This document shows, piece after piece, positions 51,439 to 59,631 of a DNA stretch of 64,000 nucleotides. This DNA comes from an uncultured Lachnospiraceae bacterium. GTDB taxonomy: Bacteria; Bacillota; Clostridia; Lachnospirales; Lachnospiraceae. A program made the position numbers and the translations under genes. The stretch spans positions 62,001-126,000 of the forward strand of contig CAJUPJ010000006.1 of assembly GCA_910588655.1 (NCBI GenBank). Direction: 5' to 3'. How positions within the stretch are numbered: position 1 is the stretch's first letter; each line of letters starts with the position of its first letter. The notes under the pieces are model-generated. The model saw only the letters and a list, made by a program, of their open reading frames with translations. It did not search any database and had not been told where the DNA came from.

Positions 51439-52752
51439 ATGAAAGAGTCGAAGTATAATTTTATTATTGAAGGGAAAGATGGCAACACTCTTTTTTATAA
51501 TACAAGAATGGGCAGCCTGGCAGTTGTTGAACCACATAAAAAACAGCAATATGATTTATTTATAAGAGATGAAGCGGAATTAGATAATGATTTTTTATCA
51601 CAGCTTAAATATTGTGGTTTTCTTGTTGAGGATGGTTTTGATGAAAAATTAGATATTAAGATGCGGTTATTGAGTTCACGCTATGATACATCTGTGCTGT
51701 CGTTGACAATTACTCCAACAATGGCATGTAATTTCAGATGTGTGTATTGTTTTGAGAATGGTCACTATGGACATGGTAAAATGAGTATATCTGTACAGGA
51801 TAAAATTATTGAATTAGTAGAAAAAGAAGTCTGCCATATTGAAAAGCTGGTTATAACATGGTATGGCGGAGAACCTCTTCTTGCTATGGATGTAATTGAA
51901 CTGCTTACACCAAGGCTTAAGAAAATATGTGATAACCATAATGTAGATTATTCAGCATCTATGGTAACAAACGGTTATTTGTTAAATACAGATATGTGTG
52001 AAAAACTGGATAGATGTCATGTTGGAGATGTACAGATTACTTTAGATGGGGATTGTAATACTCATAACAAAAGACGTCCTTTAGCTGATGGAGCTGGTTC
52101 ATATGAAAAAATAATAAGTAATCTTGAAGAGATACATGGAAAAATTGGTATAAGTATACGTATTAATGTTGACAAGCTTAATAAAGATAAGGTACAGGAA
52201 GTAGTTAATGAATTAAAAGAACGGAATATATATAAGGATGTCTTTTGTTATCTTGGCCTGGTTACATCTGCTAATGGACAATGTAATAATTGTACTTGCA
52301 TGACATCAGAAATGTATTCTAAATTTAACCTGGAATTTATGTTTAATAATGAAATGCCATTACAGTCATTTTATCCTAAACCATCTGGTAATTATTGTGG
52401 GGCAGACTATGTACTGGGATATGTAATTGATGCAGATGGATATGTATATAAATGCTGGAGTGATGTCGGAATTAGTGAAAGATGTATTATGACACTGGAT
52501 GAAATGCTTGGTCATAATGTGTCTGGAAACAATTTAATTACAGATACACAATCACAATTAGTAATGAATGGATATATGTTATTTGACCCTACAGAGGATA
52601 ATAAATGCAGTGAGTGTAAGTATCTTCCAATATGTATGGGGGGATGTCCACATAGCAGGCTAGAAAATAACCAGATATGTGAACAATACCGGTATAATAT
52701 AGATGGTTTTTTACTAGAGTATGCCCGAAAAATAACAGATAAAGAAAATTAA
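51439..52752 (+). CDS. Radical SAM/SPASM peptide maturase
   Basis: A 437-residue enzyme that should use S-adenosylmethionine and Fe-S clusters to modify a ribosomal peptide. Residues 1-85 form an N-terminal region, possibly for leader binding. The radical SAM site has CNFRCVYC (C97, C101, C104) and GGEP (143-146). The C-terminal SPASM region carries C320, C339, C390, C393, C399, C403 and C414 (CSECKYLPICMGGC). Extra cysteines CNNCTC at 282-287 are unusual. The overall plan is that of the Cys-rich-peptide maturases (CcpM, Clo7bot types); thioether formation is a fair expectation but not proven. The precursor gene begins 23 bases downstream. Confidence 0.92.
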   Translation: MKESKYNFIIEGKDGNTLFYNTRMGSLAVVEPHKKQQYDLFIRDEAELDNDFLSQLKYCGFLVEDGFDEKLDIKMRLLSSRYDTSVLSLTITPTMACNFRCVYCFENGHYGHGKMSISVQDKIIELVEKEVCHIEKLVITWYGGEPLLAMDVIELLTPRLKKICDNHNVDYSASMVTNGYLLNTDMCEKLDRCHVGDVQITLDGDCNTHNKRRPLADGAGSYEKIISNLEEIHGKIGISIRINVDKLNKDKVQEVVNELKERNIYKDVFCYLGLVTSANGQCNNCTCMTSEMYSKFNLEFMFNNEMPLQSFYPKPSGNYCGADYVLGYVIDADGYVYKCWSDVGISERCIMTLDEMLGHNVSGNNLITDTQSQLVMNGYMLFDPTEDNKCSECKYLPICMGGCPHSRLENNQICEQYRYNIDGFLLEYARKITDKEN

Positions 52753-52775
52753 TTCAGACTGGAGGTGAGGTATAA

Positions 52776-52952
52776 ATGCGTATATTAGTTAATCCATGTG
52801 TAGCTGCAAAAAGTTCTTCTTCTTGTAATTATACTTGTCCTGTATACAATACAGGTATCAAGGGTCTTAAGGATATGTTTAAGAAGTGGGGAAAGAAGAA
52901 AAAAAAGAAAAAGAAACAGCCAGCATGGAAAGTCTGCTGGTATGATAATTAG
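52776..52952 (+). CDS. RiPP precursor peptide 1, oligolysine type
   Basis: A 58-residue peptide gene right after the maturase, with a very strong ribosome site GGAGGTGAGG. It starts MRILVNPCVAAKSSSSCNYT, then C21-P-V-Y. The second half is cationic and aromatic: GIKGLKDMFKKWG, eight consecutive lysines (40-47), QPAWKVCWYDN. Cysteines are at 8, 17, 21 and 54. The first half shares a motif with precursor 2, so it may be the recognised and modified part; the Lys/Trp half looks membrane-active. No protease gene is in the cluster, so whether and where the peptide is cut is unknown. It is too short for standard gene finding. Confidence 0.82.
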   Translation: MRILVNPCVAAKSSSSCNYTCPVYNTGIKGLKDMFKKWGKKKKKKKKQPAWKVCWYDN

Positions 52953-53074
52953 TTTGTTGTATTAAGGATTTGAATCTAATCTTTTTTCTTGTACAAAGGT
53001 AAAAATGTTATGTGGATTTACCCCCATATAATACGAGTTAAAAGATAGAAATAGATTGAAAGTAGGCTTTTAAA

Positions 53075-53173
53075 ATGGAAGTAATTCAGAAGCCGGTTGC
53101 ACTTGCAGCGAAGAAGAGCTGCCCTTCAAAAGGGTGCAGAAGATATACTTGCTTTTATAAAATTTTTGGTTAA
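53075..53173 (+). CDS. RiPP precursor peptide 2, Cys-x4-Cys-x4-Cys
   Basis: A 32-residue peptide, MEVIQKPVALAAKKSC followed by PSKGC, RRYTC, FYKIFG. Cysteines 16, 21 and 26 are regularly spaced by four residues, a layout common in radical-SAM-modified peptides. Aligned with precursor 1, it shares Pro-x-x-x-Ala-Ala-Lys, then a Ser, a Cys and Tyr-Thr-Cys with a following Tyr. The ribosome site (AAAGTAGG) is weaker than that of precursor 1. It lies 122 bases after precursor 1 and before the exporter gene. Confidence 0.72.
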   Translation: MEVIQKPVALAAKKSCPSKGCRRYTCFYKIFG

Positions 53174-53204
53174 TTAAATAAGGTAAGTTATAATGATGGT
53201 ATCA

Positions 53205-53235
53205 GGCATAATCATGGTAATTTTTTGATTATGTC
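53205..53235 (+). promoter_or_regulatory. Stem-loop between precursor and exporter genes
   Basis: GGCATAATCA (53205-53214) pairs with TGATTATGTC (53226-53235), with one G-T pair, and carries a T-run in its loop rather than after it. Such a structure can protect or attenuate so that precursor message exceeds exporter message. Between 52953 and 53074 nothing else is seen. Confidence 0.5.
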
Positions 53236-53269
53236 TGGTATTTCTGTATTAATTATTGGGAGATGTGTG

Positions 53270-54874
53270 ATGAAAATACATAAAATAATAAAAAGAGAAA
53301 TATATATGGCTAAACATCTGATATTTGGATTTTTATTAACATATATTTTGGTTCTTATATTACAAATAATAGTTCCATATGCTGGAGGTTGTTATATAGA
53401 TTCTTTATTAGGCAGACATTCTGCAGTTGTTTTATTTGTTGCAGGAATTGGTATATTAAATTTTTCTTCAATGATATTAGATTTCTGTATGACATATATT
53501 TTAACAAAATTAAATAATACATTTCTTTATAAAATATGTAATTCATTATTCCAAAAAATTTATAAATTGCCATTAAAGTATTTCCGCAGCCAGGATTCTG
53601 TATTTTTGACTGACCAGGTTACAGGGGATGCTGCTACTATTGCAGAATTTATATTAAATGGAATACCTGATTTAATCTATAATCTTGTTTTAGTAATTGC
53701 CAGTGCAGTTATTATATTTAAGGTTGATTTTATTCTTGGGATTCTAATAATAATTACAATACCAGTTTATTTTTTTACATATAAGAAGCTTGAAAATAAA
53801 ATGTATCAAAATGAACAACTATATAAGGAAGCTGGAAATGATTATACATCTAAAGGGACAGAACAAATAAGATGTACTAAGTTTGTAAAAGAAAATGCAT
53901 TAGAAAAGGAAATGGAGGAAAGGTTTTTGGTTTCATTTCAGAATATGCTTAAGTGTGCTATAGGGCAAATAAAAACGCAGTATTTATTTTCTAATCTTAA
54001 CCGTGTGATTATGACAACCTGTTATTTGTTAATAATTGGGATTGGTGGCTACAAAGTTATGACAGGGCATATAACAGTAGGCTATTTTACTATAATAAAT
54101 AGTTACTTAACTATGATTATTTCTGCAACTTCTGATATTATTGATTTTTCTGGCAGTGTACCAGAATATAAAGTTGCTTTGGACAGAATGGATGGTATTT
54201 TATCGCAAGAGCTGCCAATGGATAATAAAAATGATAAAATTTATGAAAAAATCCAAAGAATAGAATTAAGAGATATACAGTTTTCTTATGATAATAGTGT
54301 GCTTTTTAAACAGTTTAATTGTATTTTTGAAAAAAATAATATATATGGGATTTATGGGGAGAATGGAACAGGTAAAAGTTCCCTGTTAGATGCAATTATT
54401 GGATTATATCCAGAGTGTTGTGATGGTACAATTTTATATAATAATAAAAATTTAGAACAATATGATATGGACAGGATGCTAAAGGCAGAAATTTCATTTT
54501 TGGAACAAAATGCAGAAAAATTAAATATTTCTGCTAAAGAGTATATACGTTTTGGGATTGATGATGTAGATAGCGAAAAAGAAAAAAATTTAATTTCCTG
54601 CTTCTTCCAGGATGATTATGCAGTAATAGAAAGTATGGATAATATAAATTTATGTTCAGGAGGGGAAATGGAAAAATTATCTCTTGTGCGTATTTTGCAA
54701 AAAAAATCTTCTTTGCTGATTTTAGATGAACCAACTACAGGTTTAGACTATGTGTCTGTAAATAATTTAAAAGAGGTTTTATTAAAAGAAAAGAGAGAAA
54801 AAATAATAATTATTGTTACACATGATGAAAGAATTATTAAAATTTGTGATAAAATTATAGATATTAAACAATAG
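53270..54874 (+). CDS. ABC exporter with fused membrane and ATPase domains, no peptidase
   Basis: A 534-residue half-transporter: six membrane helices (about 15-310) and a nucleotide-binding domain (about 325-534). ATPase motifs are YGENGTGKSSLLDAI (Walker A), SGGEMEKLSLVRIL (signature), SLLILDEPTTGLD (Walker B) and VTHDER (switch His). There is no N-terminal C39 peptidase domain, so any leader must be removed by another protease or stay attached. The start at 53270 has GGGAG six bases upstream; an earlier in-frame ATG at 53225 falls in the preceding stem-loop. It should export the modified peptide. Confidence 0.85.
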   Translation: MKIHKIIKREIYMAKHLIFGFLLTYILVLILQIIVPYAGGCYIDSLLGRHSAVVLFVAGIGILNFSSMILDFCMTYILTKLNNTFLYKICNSLFQKIYKLPLKYFRSQDSVFLTDQVTGDAATIAEFILNGIPDLIYNLVLVIASAVIIFKVDFILGILIIITIPVYFFTYKKLENKMYQNEQLYKEAGNDYTSKGTEQIRCTKFVKENALEKEMEERFLVSFQNMLKCAIGQIKTQYLFSNLNRVIMTTCYLLIIGIGGYKVMTGHITVGYFTIINSYLTMIISATSDIIDFSGSVPEYKVALDRMDGILSQELPMDNKNDKIYEKIQRIELRDIQFSYDNSVLFKQFNCIFEKNNIYGIYGENGTGKSSLLDAIIGLYPECCDGTILYNNKNLEQYDMDRMLKAEISFLEQNAEKLNISAKEYIRFGIDDVDSEKEKNLISCFFQDDYAVIESMDNINLCSGGEMEKLSLVRILQKKSSLLILDEPTTGLDYVSVNNLKEVLLKEKREKIIIIVTHDERIIKICDKIIDIKQ

Positions 54875-54897
54875 TTATGAAAGGAAATATAAGTATT

Positions 54898-55638
54898 ATG
54901 GAAGATGTAATAAATGTAATTGATATAGAGAAGTATTATGCTTATGATGGAAATTTTACTAAAGCAGTTAAAAGAGTTACGTTTAATGTCAGAAATGGAG
55001 AGTTTATCAGTATTATGGGAAAGTCGGGGTCAGGAAAAACGTCATTGTTAAATATAATAGCTACTATTGATTTTGCAACTGCCGGACATATTATTTTTGA
55101 AGGAAAAGATATTACTGTTATGAGTGATGATGAAAAGGCAGAATTCAGAAAACAAAATATTGGTTTTATATTCCAGGATTATAATTTGATAGATACCCTT
55201 ACAATCAGGGAAAATATATGTATACCCCTTATTATGAATAAATATGATAAAAAAATAATTGGAAAAATGGTTGAAAATATTATGAAGCAGCTTGATATCC
55301 TGGATATAAAGGATAAGTATCCATATCAGGTTTCGGGTGGACAACAGCAACGTTGTGCATGTGCAAGGGCATTAATATATGATAAAAAGTATTTGTTTGC
55401 GGATGAACCTACAGGAGCTTTAGATACACGTTCTTCAATAAATTTAATGGAAACTTTTAAAATGATTAATAGAAAATTTGGAACTACAATATTAATGGTC
55501 ACACATGACCCTGTTTCATCCAGCTTTAGTGACCGGGTTTTATTTCTGGAAGATGGTAAAATTGTTTATGAATTATTGAAAGGAAATAAGGATAACGAAA
55601 AAATGTTAGAAGAAATTTTAAATGTACAAAGAATATAA
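54898..55638 (+). CDS. BceA-type ABC ATPase
   Basis: A 246-residue ATPase with GKSGSGKTSLLNIIATID (Walker A), FIFQDYNLIDTLTIREN (Q-loop), SGGQQQRCACARAL (signature), LFADEPTGALD (Walker B) and MVTHD. This is the LolD/BceA subfamily that pairs with FtsX-type permeases, so its partner is the BceB-like permease encoded at 49548-51425. The start at 54898 follows AAAGGA at about 12 bases; an ATG at 54877 in the same frame would add seven residues and lacks a ribosome site, so the choice is open. Last gene of the cluster, followed by a perfect inverted repeat. Confidence 0.88.
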   Translation: MEDVINVIDIEKYYAYDGNFTKAVKRVTFNVRNGEFISIMGKSGSGKTSLLNIIATIDFATAGHIIFEGKDITVMSDDEKAEFRKQNIGFIFQDYNLIDTLTIRENICIPLIMNKYDKKIIGKMVENIMKQLDILDIKDKYPYQVSGGQQQRCACARALIYDKKYLFADEPTGALDTRSSINLMETFKMINRKFGTTILMVTHDPVSSSFSDRVLFLEDGKIVYELLKGNKDNEKMLEEILNVQRI

Positions 55639-55667
55639 AGGATATATGGTATTTAATGTGATATTTA

Positions 55668-55715
55668 CTATATTCCATTATTCCAGGTTTTTATAATATA
55701 AATAATGGAATATAG
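55668..55715. terminator. Perfect 15-bp inverted repeat at the end of the peptide cluster
   Basis: CTATATTCCATTATT (55668-55682) is exactly complementary to AATAATGGAATATAG (55701-55715). It lacks a T-run after the stem but its position, 30 bases after the last cluster gene, suggests a transcript end or a message-protecting structure. Confidence 0.6.
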
Positions 55716-55736
55716 CTGGTTCTGTTGTGGTTATTT

Positions 55737-56056
55737 TTATATACCTGAAATTTTCCGGCAGCTGTCCCTTATCATAAGTTTTCCTTCTAATTCCATGCGT
55801 ACTACACTGGAGTGTCCATTTTTTAACCGGTCGACAGCAGGTACAGGGCAAACTTTCCCATTTCTTCTTTAGGAAGTTTTACGGTGGTAAGCATAGGGCG
55901 GCAGTCGCCAACATACCCTGTTTTTTTATATACAAGGCTTATCAGGTAATTAACAGCAGTTGAAGCAACTTTGCATCCATCGCATAATATTTCATCCACT
56001 TCGTAGTTGGTGGAATTCCAGTTTACAGATACTACACTTTTATATCTGGTATCAAG
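55737..56056 (-). pseudogene. LacI-family regulator, C-terminal remnant
   Basis: The minus strand reads RYKSVVSVNWNSTNYEVDEI, CDGCKVASTAVNYLISL and KTGYVGDC, then LTTVKLPKEEMGKFALYLL, a stop, and, one frame over, VRMELEGKLMIRDSCRKISG. These are in-order pieces of the effector domain and the C-terminal end of a LacI/GalR repressor. The DNA-binding domain is missing, a middle part is deleted, and there is at least one frameshift and an internal stop. It is a dead gene. Confidence 0.8.
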
Positions 56057-56127
56057 TTTTTTCTAGTTAATTCTACATTACTGGATTGTTCTGGCTGGAT
56101 TATTCTGCATTAAGCGTTCCAATAATA

Positions 56128-56571
56128 CTAAAACCTTTGTACTGGCTTGTATCTGTAACGTATTCTTTTAATATTGCAATGATTTCTGCTGCCTCTTTGG
56201 TAATCAAGAATTAATGATGCGGAAATGTATGGTATTACATTTTTGTTGTCCATGTAGCATATATTATGCCCTGCAGCGGTCTCTGGATTGCGGAGCTCAT
56301 ATGCAGCAGAAAGGTACATATTCCTCCAGAGCCCTGTAATTGCCTGGTAGCCAAACTGTTCTAATGCGTCAGCGCAGAGGTTAATATCACTAAGAACCTG
56401 TACGTTTTTTTTATCTACTAGAAATTGTTTGTTTAAATGTTCAATATTTATAATATAGTTATTTTTTTGCCATCTTTTTTTCTTTCGTTTGGTATAAAAC
56501 GTTTCCCCCTTCGTTTTACGTTGTTTGCTGTCTATGGGTTGTATTATATTTTGCAACTGGGGTATTTTCAA
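56128..56571 (-). pseudogene. Chimeric remnant: ABC ATPase start joined to an unrelated fragment
   Basis: The open frame is 147 codons, but it looks composite. Residues about 35-67 (NYIINIEHLNKQFLVDKKNV...LSDINL) are the N-terminal strand of an ABC ATPase, cut before the Walker A motif. They run directly into ADALEQFGYQAITGLW and NPETAAGHNICYMDNKNVI, a different protein that I cannot place. Beyond the frame end the sequence continues out of frame as AAEIIAILKEYVTDTSQYKG. The whole stretch 55740-56580 reads as decayed genes. Confidence 0.6.
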
Positions 56572-56701
56572 TGAAAATGCTATATAAAAGCATAATAGTA
56601 AATAGGAAAACGGGCTATAAAGAAGTTAAAAAAGTGTAATTTTATAAAAAAATATAAAATCGTGAAAATGTAACCACAGGCAGTTTTACTGGCAAAAACA
56701 C

Positions 56702-56750
56702 AAAAACTCCATGTGTGGCATGTATATTCATGTTTTATAATGGAGTTTTT
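56702..56750 (-). terminator. Terminator of the psp/ydj operon
   Basis: AAAAACTCCAT (56702-56712) and ATGGAGTTTTT (56740-56750) pair perfectly; the T-run on either strand makes it work both ways. It lies 24 bases after the end of the minus-strand operon. Confidence 0.88.
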
Positions 56751-56773
56751 GGGTTAATTTGAATTATTCATAT

Positions 56774-57736
56774 TTACACAAGTTTCCTGCCGCAGTTAGG
56801 GCAGAACTTGCTTCCAGATGTTTTCTGTCCGCAATCCGGGCAGAAATTAGGTGCGCCTGTACCTGGTGTATTGGACTGTGCCTGCTGTGTACCCATGTTC
56901 ATCTGGTTAACCATCTGGCCTGCCATCTGCATGCCCATCATCATGCCAGCCATATCACCAGCTGTACTTCCACCGCTTAAATTTCCAGATGCCATTGCAT
57001 CCGTCATAGATACCTGCTGGTATCTTCCTATATCACCAACCATGCTCTGTGCTGCATTTTTATTAATCATATCCTGTATTTCAGAAGGATAATTAAAACT
57101 CATAACCTGTAAGTTTGTTATTGTTATTCCGTCTTTCATAACCTGCATATCAAGGTCGCTTTTAATCCCGTTAGCAATATCAAAAGCGTTTGCCTGGAGG
57201 TTAAACATATCTTTGCCTTCTTTGGTAATCCATTTCATAAGAAGCTGGTCAATAACGGAAGTTATACGGAGCTTTACATCTTCAACATGGTACTGCTGTT
57301 TAACACCAGCAATTTTGTCTATAAGTGCAACATAGTCGTCCACTTTAAATGCCAGAGTGCCGTTTGCACGCACAGGAAGCCCGCCAGGCATGTTTGGGGC
57401 AGGGATGTTTACAGGGGATTTTGTACCCCATTTAATTAGAAATTCTTTGGTATTTATAAAAAGGACTTCTGCACGCATACCGCTGTTAAATCCAAATTTA
57501 AAACCTTTTAGGGTTGAAAGGAACGGTATAATCTGTGATTCAATATCATATTCCCCATCATCTTTAAAAATACCTTCAATTTTGCCATTATAAAGGAATA
57601 TTGCGTCCTGGCCTGGTTTAATTATAAGCTTTGAACCTTTCTTGATTTCACGGTTTGCCCATTTCCAGAAAATCATGTCATCACGCCATTCTTCCCATTC
57701 AACTACATTTGAAAACTGTCCTGAAAAAAGTCCCAT
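56774..57736 (-). CDS. SPFH-domain protein with C-terminal zinc ribbon (YdjI-like)
   Basis: A 320-residue protein. The first part, FSNVVEWEEWRDDMIFWKW followed by IKKGSKLIIKPGQDAIFLYNG, is the start of the SPFH-like domain (to about 225) of the YdjI/virion-core-like family. A Met/Gly/Gln-rich linker (about 240-290) follows, and the end is a zinc ribbon with two CxxC pairs (FCPDCGQK, FCPNCGRK). It is the last gene of a four-gene set matching Bacillus pspA-ydjGHI. In Bacillus, YdjI helps recruit PspA-type proteins to the membrane. It has no membrane helix of its own. Confidence 0.88.
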   Translation of the reverse strand: MGLFSGQFSNVVEWEEWRDDMIFWKWANREIKKGSKLIIKPGQDAIFLYNGKIEGIFKDDGEYDIESQIIPFLSTLKGFKFGFNSGMRAEVLFINTKEFLIKWGTKSPVNIPAPNMPGGLPVRANGTLAFKVDDYVALIDKIAGVKQQYHVEDVKLRITSVIDQLLMKWITKEGKDMFNLQANAFDIANGIKSDLDMQVMKDGITITNLQVMSFNYPSEIQDMINKNAAQSMVGDIGRYQQVSMTDAMASGNLSGGSTAGDMAGMMMGMQMAGQMVNQMNMGTQQAQSNTPGTGAPNFCPDCGQKTSGSKFCPNCGRKLV

Positions 57737-57765
57737 AAATTACCTCCCAGATTAAAATAAGTATT

Positions 57766-58554
57766 TTAAAAACTTCTGCCTCCGCCACTGCTGTGGCCTC
57801 CGCCGCCTCCGCCACCGCTGCTGCCACCACCAGAACTGCCATTGTCGCGTGGCTTTGGGGTACGTTTTACAGTTGTGTGTGTATATCTGTCAAAACTTCC
57901 TATTACCCTTGAATTATTTATATCAAGATATGTGTGGCTGTTTACCGTTGTACGTCCGCCAGAATTATATGCAATTACTGCAACAGGGACAATACCTGCA
58001 ATAAGGCATATGACAAACTGGAAAACTGGCGAAAATATTATGCTGTCAAAACGGGGATGCCTGCCCAGGTATGTATATGACTTCTGGCAGAATATCTGCA
58101 TTGCAGAATAATAATTTCCATCTGACATATCACTATGCATATCATCTAATATTTTGCCACATCTCTTATTGTTTATCATTTCTTGTGCAATGCCATATCC
58201 CTGTACTTCATATATACGGTCGCCAGGGCACATTCCAACCATAAGTATTATAACATCCTTTTCAGGGTACATTGCAACAAACTGTTCCATTGCATAGCCA
58301 AAATTGCTGCTGCCGCTGATGCTGCTGTCAGTCCATATATAGACAGATGTATCATATTCCTTAAGGATTTTATCGCATAAACCCTGTAGCTTTTTCTCTT
58401 CATCTGATGATATAATTTCTGCATCATCCTGTATAATTGTTTCTGCACCTGCAGTTTTACAGCCTGCTAAGAATGGGATTATTGCCATTAAAATTATAAA
58501 TACATATCTGCAATATTTTAATATGTAACCTGGTTGTTTTCTGTAAATTACCAT
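57766..58554 (-). CDS. TPM-domain membrane protein (YdjH-like)
   Basis: A 262-residue protein with an N-terminal lipoprotein-like signal (LMAIIPFLAGC), a TPM domain (about 35-150) with DDAEIISSDEEKKLQGLCDKILKEYD and VIILMVGMCPGDRIYEVQGYG, one membrane helix at about 172-192, and a Gly/Ser-rich end (SSGGGSSGGGGGGGHSSGGG), like YgcG and YdjH proteins. Third gene of the pspA-like operon; its start overlaps the end of the preceding zinc-ribbon gene by seven bases. The role is in membrane stress by analogy; the TPM domain's chemistry is unclear. Confidence 0.87.
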   Translation of the reverse strand: MVIYRKQPGYILKYCRYVFIILMAIIPFLAGCKTAGAETIIQDDAEIISSDEEKKLQGLCDKILKEYDTSVYIWTDSSISGSSNFGYAMEQFVAMYPEKDVIILMVGMCPGDRIYEVQGYGIAQEMINNKRCGKILDDMHSDMSDGNYYSAMQIFCQKSYTYLGRHPRFDSIIFSPVFQFVICLIAGIVPVAVIAYNSGGRTTVNSHTYLDINNSRVIGSFDRYTHTTVKRTPKPRDNGSSGGGSSGGGGGGGHSSGGGRSF

Positions 58555-59603
58555 AGTAAAGGCCCTCCCATAATAACAGTAACCACCCGGCAGATAATAA
58601 AAAGCAGTAATGTTATGCCAATAGCACCACCTGCTGCCTTGCCAGCACTTAAAGGCGGTTTGCCTGCTATTTTGCCAGTCTGGCCGTTCATTGCAAATGT
58701 ATATTCTGAGTTGTCATAATCATAATATACCATCCATACAGGAAGAAGGGCATATTCTGCATTTATCTGTTTTGTATGGTATTCCCTGTTTAGTATGTTT
58801 TTAGTGGAATATCCCTGTATGCTGCCAGAAATATAATCTTCTATATATTGTGTTGCTCTTTGCTGTACACGTGGGAACATCTGCCTGTCAGTGTAATTGT
58901 ATTTTTCTGATATAAAGCCTGCCAGGTATGGTGTGTTAAACTTCTTTAAATTCCGGTAATCAAATGGTTCAAGTTTATCCATAAGGTCATCAGGCATTTT
59001 TTCAGATGCATCAGCAGGCACATTGTTATATCTTAAGTCAACTTTGCGGTATACATTGAAATGGCTTGTTTTAGTAACGATATAATCCCCTTCATCATGT
59101 GTATGGATTCGTGTACAATGTGCAAAAGCCTCACCCTGTCCTTGTAAATCATAGAGCCAGAATGGCACATACATGCCTGTCAGGCTTTTAATCCTGTCAG
59201 CCTGTTTAAAGTTCTTAGGCATTAAAAGACCATGATGGCACCATTTTTTAAATGCGGCTTCTGCCTCACTTTTTGATATGGTGAAAGGTATAACCTTTGA
59301 GGGGGCAAGTGCACCTGAAAGCCTGTCGCCTAATATAACAGGTGAACCGCAGAAACTGCAGGTTGTTGCTGTTGTATCTTTATCTGTAAGAAGTATTGCA
59401 CCACAATTATTGCACTGGTACTGGTTTACCTCATCACCTTCAAATGTTGAAGAATGGAAATGTTCTTCAAATTCCCGGAAGTCCTCTGTTTTGTAATTTT
59501 CTATTTCTTCACTATGGCCGCAGTTATCACAGTGAAGCCTTCCCGTCTGGCTGTTAAAAACCATGTCTGCACCACAGCCAGGGCATTTATACTGGATTAC
59601 CAT
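58548..59603 (-). CDS. TFIIB-type zinc-ribbon membrane protein (YdjG-like)
   Basis: A 351-residue protein. Two zinc ribbons at the start: CPGC...CDNCGH (5-33) and CNNC...CSFCGSPV (58-90). A long beta-rich domain follows, with KVIPFTISKSEAEAAFKKW, GMYVPFWLYDLQGQGEA and LPVWMVYYDYDNSEYTFAMNGQTGKI, the wording of YdjG-like zinc-ribbon proteins. It ends in a C-terminal membrane helix (about 325-345). Second gene of the psp-like operon. In Bacillus, YdjG and YdjH form a membrane complex that recruits YdjI and PspA; that model fits here. Confidence 0.88.
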   Translation of the reverse strand: MVIQYKCPGCGADMVFNSQTGRLHCDNCGHSEEIENYKTEDFREFEEHFHSSTFEGDEVNQYQCNNCGAILLTDKDTTATTCSFCGSPVILGDRLSGALAPSKVIPFTISKSEAEAAFKKWCHHGLLMPKNFKQADRIKSLTGMYVPFWLYDLQGQGEAFAHCTRIHTHDEGDYIVTKTSHFNVYRKVDLRYNNVPADASEKMPDDLMDKLEPFDYRNLKKFNTPYLAGFISEKYNYTDRQMFPRVQQRATQYIEDYISGSIQGYSTKNILNREYHTKQINAEYALLPVWMVYYDYDNSEYTFAMNGQTGKIAGKPPLSAGKAAGGAIGITLLLFIICRVVTVIMGGPLLW

Positions 59604-59631
59604 AAGCTTCCTTTCCTAAAGGATATTATAA

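Noticed and set aside
53191..53229. 11-codon frame starting ATGATG after precursor 2
   Set aside because: It lies within the stem-loop before the exporter gene, has no motif shared with the precursors, and is too short to support.
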